NCBI GenBank assembly: GCA_028753945.1
Contig: JAPNXP010000015.1
Span: 2,976,001-3,040,000 of the forward strand
DNA: 64,000 bases
Source of the DNA: Hexactinellida sp. DTS-2022
Taxonomy: Eukaryota; Porifera; Hexactinellida
Reading direction: 5' to 3'
Within the stretch, counting starts at the first letter, position 1. Each line of letters opens with the position of its first letter. A program made the position numbers and the translations under genes. The notes beneath the pieces were generated by a model that searched no databases, had not been told where the DNA came from, and was given only the letters and a program-made list of their open reading frames with translations. Below are positions 23,501 through 36,675 of the stretch, piece after piece.

Positions 23501-26500
23501 GATTTTGTATTAACAAATTATTGACACATCTTTAACACCTTTCAAAATTTGTCTGGTCCATAACTCAAAAAATGTTTTACTAAACCCCAAAATTTTATTT
23601 CATATTTGGATTCGCCATAAAATCCTGCGTCTGATGGGAGAAGAAATTTTTCAATAAAGGGGTCAATTTCTGCCATAAATGGGGGTTGAAATTTCTTTGT
23701 TTACTGACACTTCAATTTCAGTAAAGTGTTAAATCTAATTCTATTGTTTCAACTTGTAATAATTATATTGATTTAACTTGTTAAATCCTACTCTAGTGAT
23801 TCAACTTGCGATAATTATATTGATTTAACTTATAAATTCCAGCTGGCTTCTATTTAATTTTAGTATTACTATACAATTGATTAAATTAAATAATATAATA
23901 TAAGGAATTTGTTGACTCAACTCAACCAACCATGGATAACATTGCTAAAATAAATAACTAATAATATAATTTATTATCAATACATAATGAATGAATGGCA
24001 TTAAACACAAGATGGTTTATGATAGAAACGAACTTCAAATATATCTACCTTTCCTTGTGACTCCGACCAATTAACAAATGGTTCTTGACGCCTTGAGGCG
24101 CTGATGACTGGGCAAAAAAAAATCCAAAATTGCAGCCTGCGCCGAGAGCATGTTCCTTTGGAGGCACTATCAATAGACAACCAACAAAATATAGTGCCAC
24201 CAAAGGAACATGCGTCGGCACAGGCTGCAATTTTGGATTTTTTTTTTTTTTTTTTTTCTCCGTAGACGGTACCCTGGCCAGAGCTCTATAGTTGATGGGC
24301 TGAAACTTGGCATGTAGGTGCGGTGGGACCGTCTAATTTGCACCTGGGGTTACGATTTTTTATTAAGAAATTTTTGACACATCTTTAACACCTTTCAGAT
24401 TTTGTCTGGTCCATAACTCAAAATATGTTTTACTAAACCCGAAAATTTTATTTCATATTTGGATTCCCCATAAAATTCTGCGTCTGATGGGAGAAGAAAA
24501 CCTTCAAAAAAGGTTTTATTCCTGCCATTAATGGGGGTTGAAATTTCTTTGTTTACTCACACTTCAGTTTCAATAAAACTGTTAAATCTAATTCCATTGT
24601 TTCAACTTGTAATAATTATATTGATTTAACTTGTTAAATCCTACTCTAGTGATTCACCTTGCGATAATTATATTGATTTAACTTATAAATTCCAGCTGGC
24701 TTCTATTTAATTCTAGCATTACTATACAATGGATTAAATTAAATTAATTTATATAAGGAATTTGTTGACTTTACTCAACTCACCGTGGATAACATTGCTA
24801 AAATAAATAACTAATAATTTAATTTATTATCAATAAGTAATGAATGGCATTAAACTAAAGATGGTTTATGATAGAACCGTTAACATTTTACATTCCACAA
24901 CAACGACAGATAAAGTGATTATATTTATTTCGCGAGAATATTCTTGCACAATTAATGTACTGACGAAATTTATTATAATTAATTCCTTTTGTATTTAACT
25001 TATAGACGGTTCCAATAGGATTATTGGGGTTATCGAGTGCGCTGAATTCAAATATGATAGTGAAATTCGATTTAAATTAATAATAAGTGCAAATAATTGA
25101 ACTTTATTTATTTTGCTGTACATAATAATGATGTTAAATTATTAATTTATTAATTAAATATTTATACTAATTAGCTAAATTTCATTAATCTCAGAGATGA
25201 TACAAGATAGAAACAAACTTTCAATTTATCAATTGGTCCTTATGCCACGTACCACCTATACAAGTGAGTCTTGACACCTTGAGGTGATGATGACATCGTT
25301 AAAAAAATGTGTTTTTACAATTTTGTTAATTCGATATTAAAAATGGGTTAGTTCATGTTGGGTGATGACCCAACACTCACATAAAAAATGCTGAGTCATC
25401 AGTTGTTATATTCTACTCAAACTGGAATATCGCTAAAAGGAAGTGAACTAAAACGAAACTTCCACCACTCTAAGGGTCGATGCCTTCTGTAACACCTTTT
25501 TGAAATGATTTAACACCTTTATAGTGATGATGACTTGGCGAAAAAAAAATCCAAAATTGCATCCTGTGCCGACAGCATGTTCCATTGGAGGCACTATCAA
25601 TAAACCACCAACAAAATATAGTGCCACCCAAGGAACATGCGTCGGCACAGGATGCAATTTTAGATTTTATTATTATTTTTTTCTCCGTAGACGGTGCCCT
25701 GGCCTGAGCTTTATAGTTGATGGGCTGAAACTTGGCATGTAGGTGCGATGGGACCGTCTAATTTGCACCTGGGGTTACGATTTTTGATTAACAAATTTTT
25801 GACACATCTTTAACACCTTTCAAAATTTGTCTGGTCCATAACACAAAATATGTTTTACTAAACCCCCAAATTTTATTTCACATTTGGATTCACCATAAAA
25901 TTCTGCGTCTGATGGGATAAGAAAACTTTCAATCAAGAGTTTTATTTCTGCCATAAATGGGGGTTGAAATTTCTTTGTTTACTCACACTTCAGTTTCAGT
26001 ATAACTGTTAAATCTAATTCCATTGTTTCAACTTGTAATAATTATATTGATTTAACTTGTTAAATCTTACTCTATTGATTCAACTTGCGATAATTAAATT
26101 GATTTAACTTATAAATTGCAGCTGGCTTCTATTTAATTTACCATACAATGGATTAAATAAAATAATATAATATAAGGAATTTGTTGACTTAATTCAACTC
26201 AACCGTGGATAACAATGCTAATATAAATAAATAATAATATAATTTATTATCAATACATAATGAATGAATGGCATCAAACTCAAGATGGTTTAAGATAGAA
26301 ACAAACTTCAAATTTATCTACCGTTCCTTGTGACTCGGACCAATTAACAAATGCTTCTTCACACCTTGGGCGTTGATGACTTGGCTAAAAAAAATCCAAA
26401 ATTGCAGCCTGCGCCGACAGCATGTTCTTTTGGAGGCACTATAAATATACAACCAACAAAATATAGTGCCACCAAAGGAACATGCGTCGGCACAGGCTGC

Positions 26501-29500
26501 AATTTTGGATTTTTATTACTGTGCCGACTATACTATAGTATAGTGGCCCAGTATTGGTCTTAGTGCCTTGGTTATTACTGTGCCGACTATACTATAGTAT
26601 AGTGGCCCAGTTCTAATCTTACTGCCTTGGTTAGTTATTATTACTGTGCCGACTATACTATAGTATAGTGGCCCAGTATTAGAATCACTGCCTTTATTTA
26701 TATTATTATTATTTCTCCGTAGCAGGTGCCCTGGCCACACCTGTATACATAGAGGGCTGAAACTTGGCATGTAGATTCGGAGTCGACGTCTAATTTGCAC
26801 CTGGGGTTACGATTTTGTATTAACAAATTTTTGACACATCTTTAACACCTTTCAAAATTTGTCTGGTCCATAACTCAAAAAATGTTTTACTAAACCCCAA
26901 AATTTTATTTCACATTTGGATTCGCCATAAAATTCTGCGTCTGATGGGAGAAGAAATTTTTCAATAAAGTGGTCAATTTCTGCCATAAATGGGGGTTGAA
27001 ATTTCTTTGTTTACTCACACTTCAATTTCAGTAAAAGTGTTAAATCTAATTCCATTGTTTCAACTTGTAATAATTATATTGATTTAACTTGTTAAATCCT
27101 ACTCTAGTGATTCAACTTGCGATAATTGTATTGATTCAACTTATAAATTCCTGCTGGCTTCTATTTAATTGTAGCATTACTATACAATGGATTAAATTAA
27201 ATTAATTTATATAAGGAATTTGTTGACTTTACTCAACTCACCGTGGATAACATTGCTAAAATAAATAACTAATAATTTAATTTATTATCAATAAGTAATG
27301 AATGAATGGCATTAAACTAAAGATGGTTTATGATAGAACCGTTAAGATTTTACATTCCACAACAACTACAGATTAAGTGATTATATTTATTTCGGCAAAA
27401 AAATTCTTGCACAATTAATGTACTGACGTAATTAATTATAATTAATTCCTTTTGTATTTAACTTATAGACGGTTCCAATTGGATTATTGGGGTTATTGAG
27501 TGCGCTGAATTCAAATATGATAGTGAAATTCGATTTAAATTAATAATAAGTGCAAATAATTGAACTTAATTTATTTTGCTGTATATAATAATGGTGTTAA
27601 ATTATTAATACATTAATTAAATTTTTATACTAATTAGCTAAATTTCATTAATCTCAGAGATGATACAAGATAGAAATAAACTTTCAATTTATCAATTGGT
27701 CCTTATGGCACGTGCCACCTATACAAGTGGGTCTTGACACCTTGAGGTGATGATGACATCGTCAAAAAAATGTGTTTTTACAATTTTGTTAATTCGACAT
27801 TTAAAATGGGTTAGTTCATGTTGGGTGATGACCCAACACTCACATAAAAAATGCTGAGTCATCAGCTATTATATTCTACTCAAACTTGAATATCTTTGAA
27901 ATGAAGTAAACTAAAACGAAACTTCCACCACTCTAAGGGTCGATGCCTTCTGAAACACCTTTTTGAAATAATTTAACACCTTCATAGTGATGATGACATG
28001 GCGGAAAAAAAAATCCAAAATTGCAGCTGTTCCGACAGCATGTTCCATTGGAGGCACTATCTATAAGCCACCACCAAAATATAGTGCCACCAAAGGAACA
28101 TGCGTCGGCACAGCTGCAATTTTGGATTTTTTTATTTTTGGTCCGTAGATCGTCCACTGAACAGAGTTTAATTAACTAAGAACCCAAAATTTCAGGACAG
28201 GTGTCTCATGGGTTACAGATGTGCACCTGGGGTCACGATTTTTTACTACATTTTTTTGGACACATTTTTGCACCTGTTTAATATTAGAAAAAGAACAATA
28301 AATAGTGCACAAATATTTAATTTATATGCATTCGATAGAGAATTAAATTCTACACCTTTTCACAGTGCACGAATTTTTAAATTGAGTTTCGTTTGTGCCA
28401 CAATTGAGTTGCAAGTTTCCTTTGTTTACTAACACTTCAGTTCAATTGAAGTGTTAAATCGAATTCTATTGTTTCAACTTGTGATAATTACATTGATTCA
28501 ACTTGTGAGATCGAGTAGGCTTCTATTTTCTAATTGAAAACTAAGATTTTACATTCCATAACAACAACAGATTATGTGATTATATTTATTTCTGCTCAGA
28601 ATATTCTTGAACAATGGATACATGAGATATTTAATTCTAATTAATTCGCTCTGTGTTTAACTTAGAGAAACGGTTCCAATTAGATTATTAGGGTATCGAG
28701 TGCGCTGAATTCAAATATGATAGTGAAATTAAATTTAAATTAATTATTATAGCAAATATTGAACTTAATTTATTTTGATGTAAATAATATTGGTGTTAAA
28801 TTATCTTAGATTAATTAAATATTTATACTAATTGTCTAAATTTCATTAATCTCAGAAATGATACAAGATAGAAACAAACTTTAAATTTATCAATTGGTCC
28901 TTATGGCACGTACCACCTATACAAGTGGATCTTGACACCTTGAGGTGATGATGACATCGTCAAAAAAATGTATTTTTACAATTTTGTGAATTATATTATT
29001 AAAATGGGTTAGTTGGAGTTGGGTGATGACCCAACACTCACATAAAAAATGCTGATTCATCACTTATTATATTCTACTGAAACTTGAATATCTTTGAAAC
29101 GAAGTGAGCAAAATGGAAACTTCCACCACTCTAAGGGTCGTAGCCTTCTGAAACACCTTTCTGAAATAATTTAACACCTTTATAGTGATGATGACTTGGT
29201 GAAAAAAAAATCCAAAATTGCAGCCTGTGCCGACAGCATGTTCCATTGGAGGCACTATCAATAGACCACCACCAAAATATAGTGCCACCAAATGAACATG
29301 CGTCGGCACAGGCTGCAATTTTGGATTTTTTATTTTCCTTCCGTATCCTCTCCACAGAACAGAGTTTTATTAACTAAGAGCCCAAATTTTCAGGATATGT
29401 GTCTCATGGGTTACAGATGTGCACCTGGGGTCACGTTTTTTTATCACATTTATTTGGCCACATTTTTGCACCTGTTTAATATTAGAAAAAGAACAATAAA

Positions 29501-32500
29501 TATCCGCGAATATTTAATTTATATGCATTCGATAGAGAATTAAATTCTACACCTTTTCACAGTGCACGAATTTTTAAATTGGGCTTCGTTTGTTCCACAA
29601 TTGAGTTGGAAATTTCCTTTGTTTACTAACACTTCAGTTCAGTTGAAAGTGTTAAATCTAATTCTATTGTTTCAACTTGTGATTATTATATTGATTCAAC
29701 TTGTGAGATCGAGTAGGCTTCTATTTTCCAATTGAAAACTAAGATTATAGATTTCAATAACAACGACAGATTATGTGATTATATTTACTTCTGCAAGAAT
29801 ACTCTTGCACTGTTAATATACTGACGTAATTAATTATAATTAATTAAGTCAGTATATGACTTATATAGATGCTCCCAATTTGTTTATTAGGCGTTATCGA
29901 GTGTGCGGAATTCAAATTTGATAGCCAAATAAATTAATTTATTATTTATGACAAAATAATCAAACTTTATAAATATAAGTTGACATTGAAATTGGTGTTA
30001 AATTATAAATAATATTAATAATTATTTATACTAATTAATTAAATATCATAAATCTCAGAGACTATAGAAGATAGAAACAAACTTTCAATTTATCAATTGG
30101 TCCTTATGGCACGTGCCACCTATACAAGTGGATCTTGACACCTTGAGGTGATGATGACATTGTTAAAAAAATGTGTTTTTACAATTTTGTTAATTCGATA
30201 TTTAAAATGGGTTAGTTGATGTTGGGTGATGACCCAACACTCACATAAAAAATGCTGAGTCATCACCTATTATATTCTACTGAAACTTGAATATCTCTCA
30301 AATGAAGTGAACTAAATGGAAACTTCCAACTTTCTAAGGGTCGTTGCCTTTTGAAACACCTTTCTAAAATAATTTAACACCTTTATAGTGATGATGACTA
30401 GGCGGAAAAAAAATCCAAAATTGCAGCCGGCGCCGACAGCATGTTCCTTTGGAGGCACTATCAATAAACCACCACCAAAATATAGTGCCACCTAAGGAAC
30501 ATGCGTCGGCACAGGCTGCAATTTTGGAATTTATTATTATTATTCTTCCGTAGCCACTCCACAGAACAGAGTTTTATCAACTAAGAGCTCAAATTTTTTT
30601 GATGGGTGTCTCATGGATTACAGATGTGCACCTGGGATTACGATTTTTTATTAACAAATTTTTGACACATCTTTAACACCTTTCAAATTTTGTCTGGTCC
30701 ATAACTCAAAAATTGTTTTACTAAACCCCCAAATTTTATTTCACATTTGGATTCGCCATAAAATTCTGCGTCTGATGGGAGAAGAAATTTTTCAATAAAG
30801 GGATCAATTTCTGCCATAAATGGGGGTTGAAATTTCTTTGTTTACTCACACTTCAATTTCAGTAAAACTGTGAAATCTAATTCCATTGTTTCAACTTGTA
30901 ATAATTATATTGATTTAACTTGTTAAATCTTACTCTAGTGATTCAACTTGCGATAATTATATTGATTTAACTTATAAATTCCAGCTGGCTTCTATTTAAT
31001 TCTAGTATTACTATACAATGGATTAAATAAAATATTATAATATAAGGAATTTGTTGACTTAATTCAACTTAACCGTGGATAACATTGCTAAAATAAATAA
31101 CTAATAATATAATTTATTATCAATACATAATGAATGAATGGCTTTAACTCAAGATGGTTTATGATAGAACCGTTAAGATTTTACATTCCACAACAACGAC
31201 AGATTAAGTGATTATATTTATTTCGGCGAGAATATTCTTTTTGCACAATTAATGTACTGACGTAATTAATTATAATTAATTCCTTTTGTATTTAACTTAT
31301 AGAATTTTCCAATTGGATTATTGGGGTTATCGAGTGCGCTGAATTCAAATATGATAGTGAAATTCGATTTAAATTAATAATAATTGCAAATAATTGAACT
31401 TAATTTATTTTGCTGTACATAATAATGTTGTTAAATTATTAATTTATTAATTAAATATTTATACTAATTAGCTAAATATCATAAATCTCAGAATTCAAAA
31501 AAGATAGAAACAAACTTCCAATTTATCAATTGATCCCAATGTCACGTAACACCTCTACAAATGGGTATTGACACCTTGAGGTGATGATGACATCGTAAAA
31601 AAAATGTGTTTTTACAATTTTGTTAATTCGATATTTAAAATGGGTTATTTGAAGTTGGGTGATGACCCAACACTCACATAAAAAATGCTGAGTCATCAGC
31701 TATTATATTCTACTCAAACTTGAATATCTCTAAAATGAAGTGAACTAAATGGAAACTTCCGCCACTCTAAGGGTCGATGCCTTCTGTAACACCTTTTGAT
31801 ATATTTTAACGCCCTCATAGTGATGATGACATGGCGAAAAAAATCCAAAATTGCAGCTGTGCTGACAGCATGTCCCATTGGAGGCACTATCAATAAACCA
31901 CCACCAAAATATAGTGCCACCAAAGGAACATGCGTCGGCACAGCTGCAATTTTGGATTTTTATTATTATTCTTCCGTAGCTCATCCACAGAACAGAGTTT
32001 GATTAACTAACAACCCAAATTTGCAGGACAGGTGTCTCATGGGTTACAGATGTGCACCTGGGGTTACGATTTTTGATTAACAAATTTTGGACACATGTTT
32101 AACACCTTTCAAAATTTGTCTGGTCCATAACTCAAAGAATGTTATACTAAACCCCCAATTTTTATTTCATCTTTGGATTCATCTTCAAATTCTGCGTCTG
32201 ATGGGTAAAGAAATTTTTAGTAATGGGTTTAATTTCTGCCATAAATGGGGGTTGAAATTTATTTGTTTACTCACACTTCAATTTCAGTAAACTGTTAAAT
32301 CTAATTCCATTGTTTCAACTTGTAATAATTATATTGATTAAACTTGTTAAATCTTACACTATTGTTTAAACTTGCGATAATTATATTGATTCCACTTGTG
32401 AAATCGAGTAGGCTTCTATTTTCTATTTGAAAACTAAGATTTTACATTCCACAACAACGACAGATTATGTATTATATTTACTTCTGCATAGAATATTCTT

Positions 32501-33229
32501 GCACAATGGATACATGACATATTTAATTCTAATTAATTAGCTCTGTGTTTAATGTATAGAAATGGTTCCAACTTCCAAATAGATTATTGGGATTATCGAG
32601 TGCGCTGAATTCAAATATGATAGTGAAATTCAATTTAAGTGAATAATTATTGCAAAAGATTGAACTTAATATATTTTGATGTACATAATATTGGTGTTAA
32701 ATTATTAATAGATTAATTAATATTTATACTAATTAATTAAATATCATAAATCTCAGAAATCAAATAAGATAGAAACAAACTTTCAATTTATCAATTGATC
32801 CTTATGCCACGTAACACCTCTACAAGTGGGTCTTGACACCTTGAGGTGATGATGACATCGTAAAAAAAATGTGTTTTCACAATTTTGTGAATTATATAAT
32901 TCAAATGGGTCGGTTCGTTTTGGGTGATGACCCAGAGCTCACATAAAAAATGCTGAGTCATCAGCTATTATATTCTACTGAAACTTGAATATCTTTGAAA
33001 TGAAGTGAGCATAAAAGAAATTTACAACTCACTAAGGGTCGTTGCCTTTTGAAACACCTTTCTGAAATAATTTAACACCTTCGTAGTGATGATGACATGG
33101 CGAAAAAAATCCAAAATTGCAGCCTGTGCCGACAGCATGTTCCTTTGGAGGCACTATCAATAAACCACAATCAAAATATAGTGCCACCAAAGGAACATGC
33201 GTCGGCACGGGCTGCAATTTGGGATTTTA
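20595..33229. repeat. Hairpin family inside the array (11 copies)
   Basis: Copies at ~20595-20721, 21710-21839, 23204-23331, 24114-24240, 25541-25668, 26387-26515, 28005-28133, 29202-29331, 30406-30533, 31837-31961 and 33104-33229. Each is ~125 bp: A-run, ATCCAAAATTGCAGCCTG, GCCGACAGCATGTTCC, TTGGAGGCACTAT, a loop of CAATAAACCACC type, then the complementary arm with GCATGCGTCGG order and a T-run. The arms differ in a constant way (CAGCATG left, CGCATG right), so orientation can be read; all array copies point the same way. Confidence 0.9.
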
Positions 33230-33717
33230 TTTACTAGAAGAAGCCCACTAAAAAGGTTGAAAACCACTGATTTAACAGTATAGTAGGCTTACGTAATATG
33301 TTCTATACTATAGTATCAGTATACTATAGAGTAATTACAATATGGAGAAGATGGCTGATTTACGTAAAAAAACGTTAATAAAACGTAGAATTGATTAGCG
33401 ACCTATTCATTTTAATTGATATATAGAAAGAACATCCTTAGGAGAATACAACCTCTATAATATTTTCAATAGCTAATTCGAATTATTAAAGAGTCACTGG
33501 ACCAGAACACAAATTTCGATATAATTGACGAACAAAGACAAAATTGAGAATTCTAGTTGCGAGGTGATCATCACCAGGAAATTCTCTATCCCCTGTCTAA
33601 ATTTCAAATCTCTATCCCTAATGGTCTAGTCAAGCTATCGCGTACGGCCGGACGGAACTCTATCAGAACGAATTCAATAGTGTGCACTTACAGTATAAAC
33701 TATAGTAGGACTCCACT
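33230..33717. repeat. Dispersed repeat, copy of the 15012-15490 element
   Basis: Matches 15012-15490 in inverted orientation, and 18314-18690 in part. At 33249 it begins with a hAT-type end (CAGTGGTTTTCAACC, reverse strand). The right part is interrupted by the MITE at 33718. Confidence 0.6.
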
Positions 33718-34024
33718 CAGGGCCGGATTTACCCTTGCGTGGCCCGAAGGCTGAACCACACGAGTGGCCCGAAACATGACCGACATTGTTCGAGTCCCCA
33801 AATTTCAATTGTTTAACAAACTAAAAAGTGCCATCTTGTATAGTGCAGGGGTCTCTGTTAATATTTTTGTTTAGGTTCGAATGACAAATATATTTATAAT
33901 ATATAGAAGTAAGAAATTTTAAGCTTTTCAATCTCAAAGAGCGACACTTCATAAGTGTCCGTCACCTGGTGTGGCCCTAAGCTAAGGCTATAGCCTACTT
34001 AGCCTAATGGTAAATCCGGCACTG
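33718..34024. mobile_element. hAT MITE (307 bp)
   Basis: The ends CAGGGCCGGATTTACC and, inverted, CAGTGCCGGATTTACC differ at one base. The flanks ACTCCACT (33710-33717) and ACTCTACA (34025-34032) are an 8-bp duplication with two mismatches. It splits a repeat whose intact form is seen near 15040. Confidence 0.8.
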
Positions 34025-35295
34025 ACTCTACAATAACGTTTTTTCTAGAAGACACTAAAAATCGGATAACTTACTTAGGAGTATAAGGTGTAATTCTCCT
34101 AGCTATAGAAATGCATGCAAGCGACTCCGGTGTATACGAATTACTGGATATTACGAAAAAATTCAACAACACCTGGTATTCGTATTAACGAGAGTCTACT
34201 GAATATAGCTATAGATCATTACAACATACTATTAACTAATAAAACTAATAATCCCCTAAATACATTTGACTTTATGAGTATAAAGATCATAATTGTTTCC
34301 AATTTCTATAAATATGAGCCCTTTGGTCTCTTTCGCTTCGCGACGGATCATTCAACCTTATGCAGTCTCGATTTTTGCATTTATAAATCACAACAATAAA
34401 TATTCAAATTATAAATCTATATCATTAAAACTCGATTGTTTGCTGTTTGTTTGTCTGGATTGTATTAAAGAGATAGGGGTAGAAACCACATTTCTAAACT
34501 AACCTCCAAATGTTATAATAGTTAAACAAGTATGCTGATTTCGAATTTCTAATTTCTAATTTCCTAATATGAATCTTTATTGTCGTAGTTTACAAAAATA
34601 TTTAAAGAAAATATTCATAATTTAAAATGAATCTGGAGGCTAGCTTCCAACGGGTATTATTACAGTAGAGCCTCTGAATAACGGACACTTTGGGACCGGA
34701 GTAGTTGTCCGCTATTTGGAGGGGCCGTTATGGGGGCTCCACTGTATATGCAGGGTTTCATACAGGGGGTGCACTTGCCCCCTGCTCCTTCAAGTGCCCC
34801 CCTAGAAAATCCACTTACACACCGAAGTTTTAATTTATGCCCCCCTTGAGAATTTACATATCCCAGATTGTCCCCCCTTGCATGCTAATCCTGTATGAAA
34901 AACTGATATGTAAACAAGTACTATGCTAAACACAAATTCAATTTTTTTCAAATTTGTAATTTAAATATTTATTGTCTATTGAAAAAGCAGACCGCGTAGC
35001 CGTAGCGGATGAGTTATCCGTCGTGTAGCGACCGCGACAGAAAGGCTCTAAATCCCAATCGGCCGCCTACGAATAAAAACATTCTGAAGTTAGCTTGCAT
35101 TTCAATATAAATGCGGTTTCTAACTCTCTCTTAATTAATACTACATCCGGAAAGACTAATATATAAATGTTATAATAGCTTAATAGGTAAACAAGTGTGC
35201 TGATTACGAATTCAATGTTTATAGATTTCTAAAATGAATAATTATAGTTGTTATTTACAATTGGGACAAAAGCGAGACCGAAGAGTTCGTATAGA
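34025..35295. repeat. MITE-rich spacer
   Basis: 34663-34744 is a short TA-flanked MITE (CAGTAGAGCCTC ... GGGGGCTCCACTG). 34751-34905 is a 155-bp element with ends CAGGGTTTCATACAGG and, inverted, CAGTTTTTCATACAGG, flanked by a 5-bp ATATG duplication. The GAGCCCTTTGGTCTCTTTCG segment at ~34315 recurs at 14427. Short open frames here show no domain and are not called. Confidence 0.65.
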
Positions 35296-35919
35296 TTAAC
35301 TTCCAATAGACCCATTTACATACCGCTGCCGTATATCATTTCCTTGTGGAAGAATTTGCATTTTAAAATTACTCTGAAATTCAATTTCACTCATTCCTGA
35401 GAATACATCATTATACTGTTTAAACTCCTCTACTACTTCTCTTCTGTTAATTGCTGCCATAATTTTTGACAGTTTAACCAGGTCTCTCTCTATCAATCCT
35501 TTTTTCAATAGCTCACACAGTACAGTATCAGTACTAAAATTCTTCATTGAATTACTTTTTATTCCTATACAAATAATTTGCCAGCTTTCATTGGGTATTT
35601 CAGTTGTTAGTAAGTCGATTAAGGTTTTAATTGACAAATCCTCCCGGGCCTTATCTCCGCTAGCGCTAGGAGATGACACACAGAGCCAAGGAATCTTACA
35701 AGCTATGGGTATAAGGTAGGGTAGTTTCATTGTCTGGAGTGCTTCATAGAATAGGTAGGGGTCATGTCCCTTCCAGCGTTTCAGTGCTAATATAAAATCT
35801 GAGCTAGAGTGAATATCTTGAAACAATCCAGAAGGCACTCCTAAAATTATTTTTAGCTTCTCAGTATCTTCCGCAGTCAGCGATTTAGATAACTCGAATA
35901 AACTACCCATTTCATCCAT
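35296..35919 (-). CDS. Tandem death-effector-domain-like protein
   Basis: A single-exon frame of 207 codons with an ATG start at 35919. Residues ~5-75 match the six-helix DED pattern (L-F-E-L-S-K-S-L-T-A-E-D ... L-K-I-I-L-G ... L-F-Y-E-A-L). Residues ~92-168 form a second such fold (T-L-I-D-L-L ... E-L-L-K-K-G-L-I-E-R-D-L ... I-N-R-R-E-V-V-E-E-F). A ~35-residue tail without a domain follows. Tandem DEDs are the layout of caspase-8/-10 prodomains and c-FLIP; without a protease part this would be an adaptor or decoy in death-receptor-type signalling. The second domain could instead be a Death domain, since both share the fold. More exons upstream cannot be excluded. Its neighbours are repeats, so there is no operon-like context. 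Confidence 0.65.
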   Translation of the reverse strand: MDEMGSLFELSKSLTAEDTEKLKIILGVPSGLFQDIHSSSDFILALKRWKGHDPYLFYEALQTMKLPYLIPIACKIPWLCVSSPSASGDKAREDLSIKTLIDLLTTEIPNESWQIICIGIKSNSMKNFSTDTVLCELLKKGLIERDLVKLSKIMAAINRREVVEEFKQYNDVFSGMSEIEFQSNFKMQILPQGNDIRQRYVNGSIGS

Positions 35920-36448
35920 TTCAACTTACAATAGCTAATTATAAAATAAAATCAGACATTATTTCCTTTCTACAAATAAAGTATAATTCCTACCATCAGT
36001 CTGAAATGAATTATGCTGGTAACTCGGTATGGAATTTTTACAATTACATTACGAATTTACGACTAATCATCAATGTATAATACTTCCGTTTTGCTAAGAT
36101 TGATATCGATAACATATCACGGATACCGAGGATTTTGTAAGATATAATTTTAACTATTATTAATCCCAAAGAGATCAACTGACCTAGTATTCAGTATTGC
36201 TTCAAGTTAGAACTTACTGAACTTGAATAAAATTTGAAAGCAATCTAAAGAATGAGATAACTTATATGTAGACCGTCTATTTATAGACCAGGTTTTCTTA
36301 CATATACATTAGTATTACCCATAAAAAGCAGGGCAAGTGGTCTACAGAATTTATAGACGGTCTACAAATTTTTGGCTTATTTGTATGGGCTTTTATAGAC
36401 CGTCTAGAAATAGACCGTCTACATATAAGGATGCTCTCTAAGAATTCA
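35920..36448. repeat. Spacer with a small inverted-repeat element
   Basis: 36261-36429 carries ends of CTTATATGTAGAC-GTCTATTT type in inverted orientation plus internal TAGACCGTCTA motifs, probably a MITE. No target duplication is clear. The rest is unremarkable AT-rich DNA upstream of the DED gene. Confidence 0.5.
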
Positions 36449-36675
36449 CTTATATAATGGGAAAATTCCAAAAATACTCAAGTTTTAAAAAAAATTCCAA
36501 ATATACTCAACAATACTCAACTAATTTGTAAATATACTCAAGTTTTTCCAAATATACTCAAGTTTTACCGGATTATTCCAAATATACTCAAGTTTTATTG
36601 GATTATTCCAAATATACTCCAGTTTTATTGGATTATTGAAACTAGTATGGAGACCCCAACCACAAAAAATATTTA

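Larger units (their letters stand above)
19110..33230. repeat. Satellite-like array of long composite units
   Basis: About 14 kb made of a few modules repeated in order. Module A (~600 bp, with GCACCTGGGGTTACGATTTT and GTCTGGTCCATAACTC) has about eight copies, at ~21000, 21920, 23470, 24310, 25740, 26780, 30620 and 32040. Module C is a variant start at 19540, 28150 and 29350. Module D (CAACAACGACAGATTAAGTG) and module B (from CATTTCATTAATCTCAG to GATGATGAC) have about eight copies each; B copies start near 20235, 22848, 25187, 27644, 28846, 30047, 31478 and 32745. A ~125-bp hairpin separates units, with spacings of roughly 0.85-1.6 kb. Small open frames inside are by-products of the repeats; none looks like a gene. 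Confidence 0.9.

Noticed and set aside
34115-34502. Two overlapping plus-strand frames of 94 and 69 codons
   Set aside because: AT-rich repeat DNA with the GAGCCCTTTGG repeat inside; no domain, no supporting signals.
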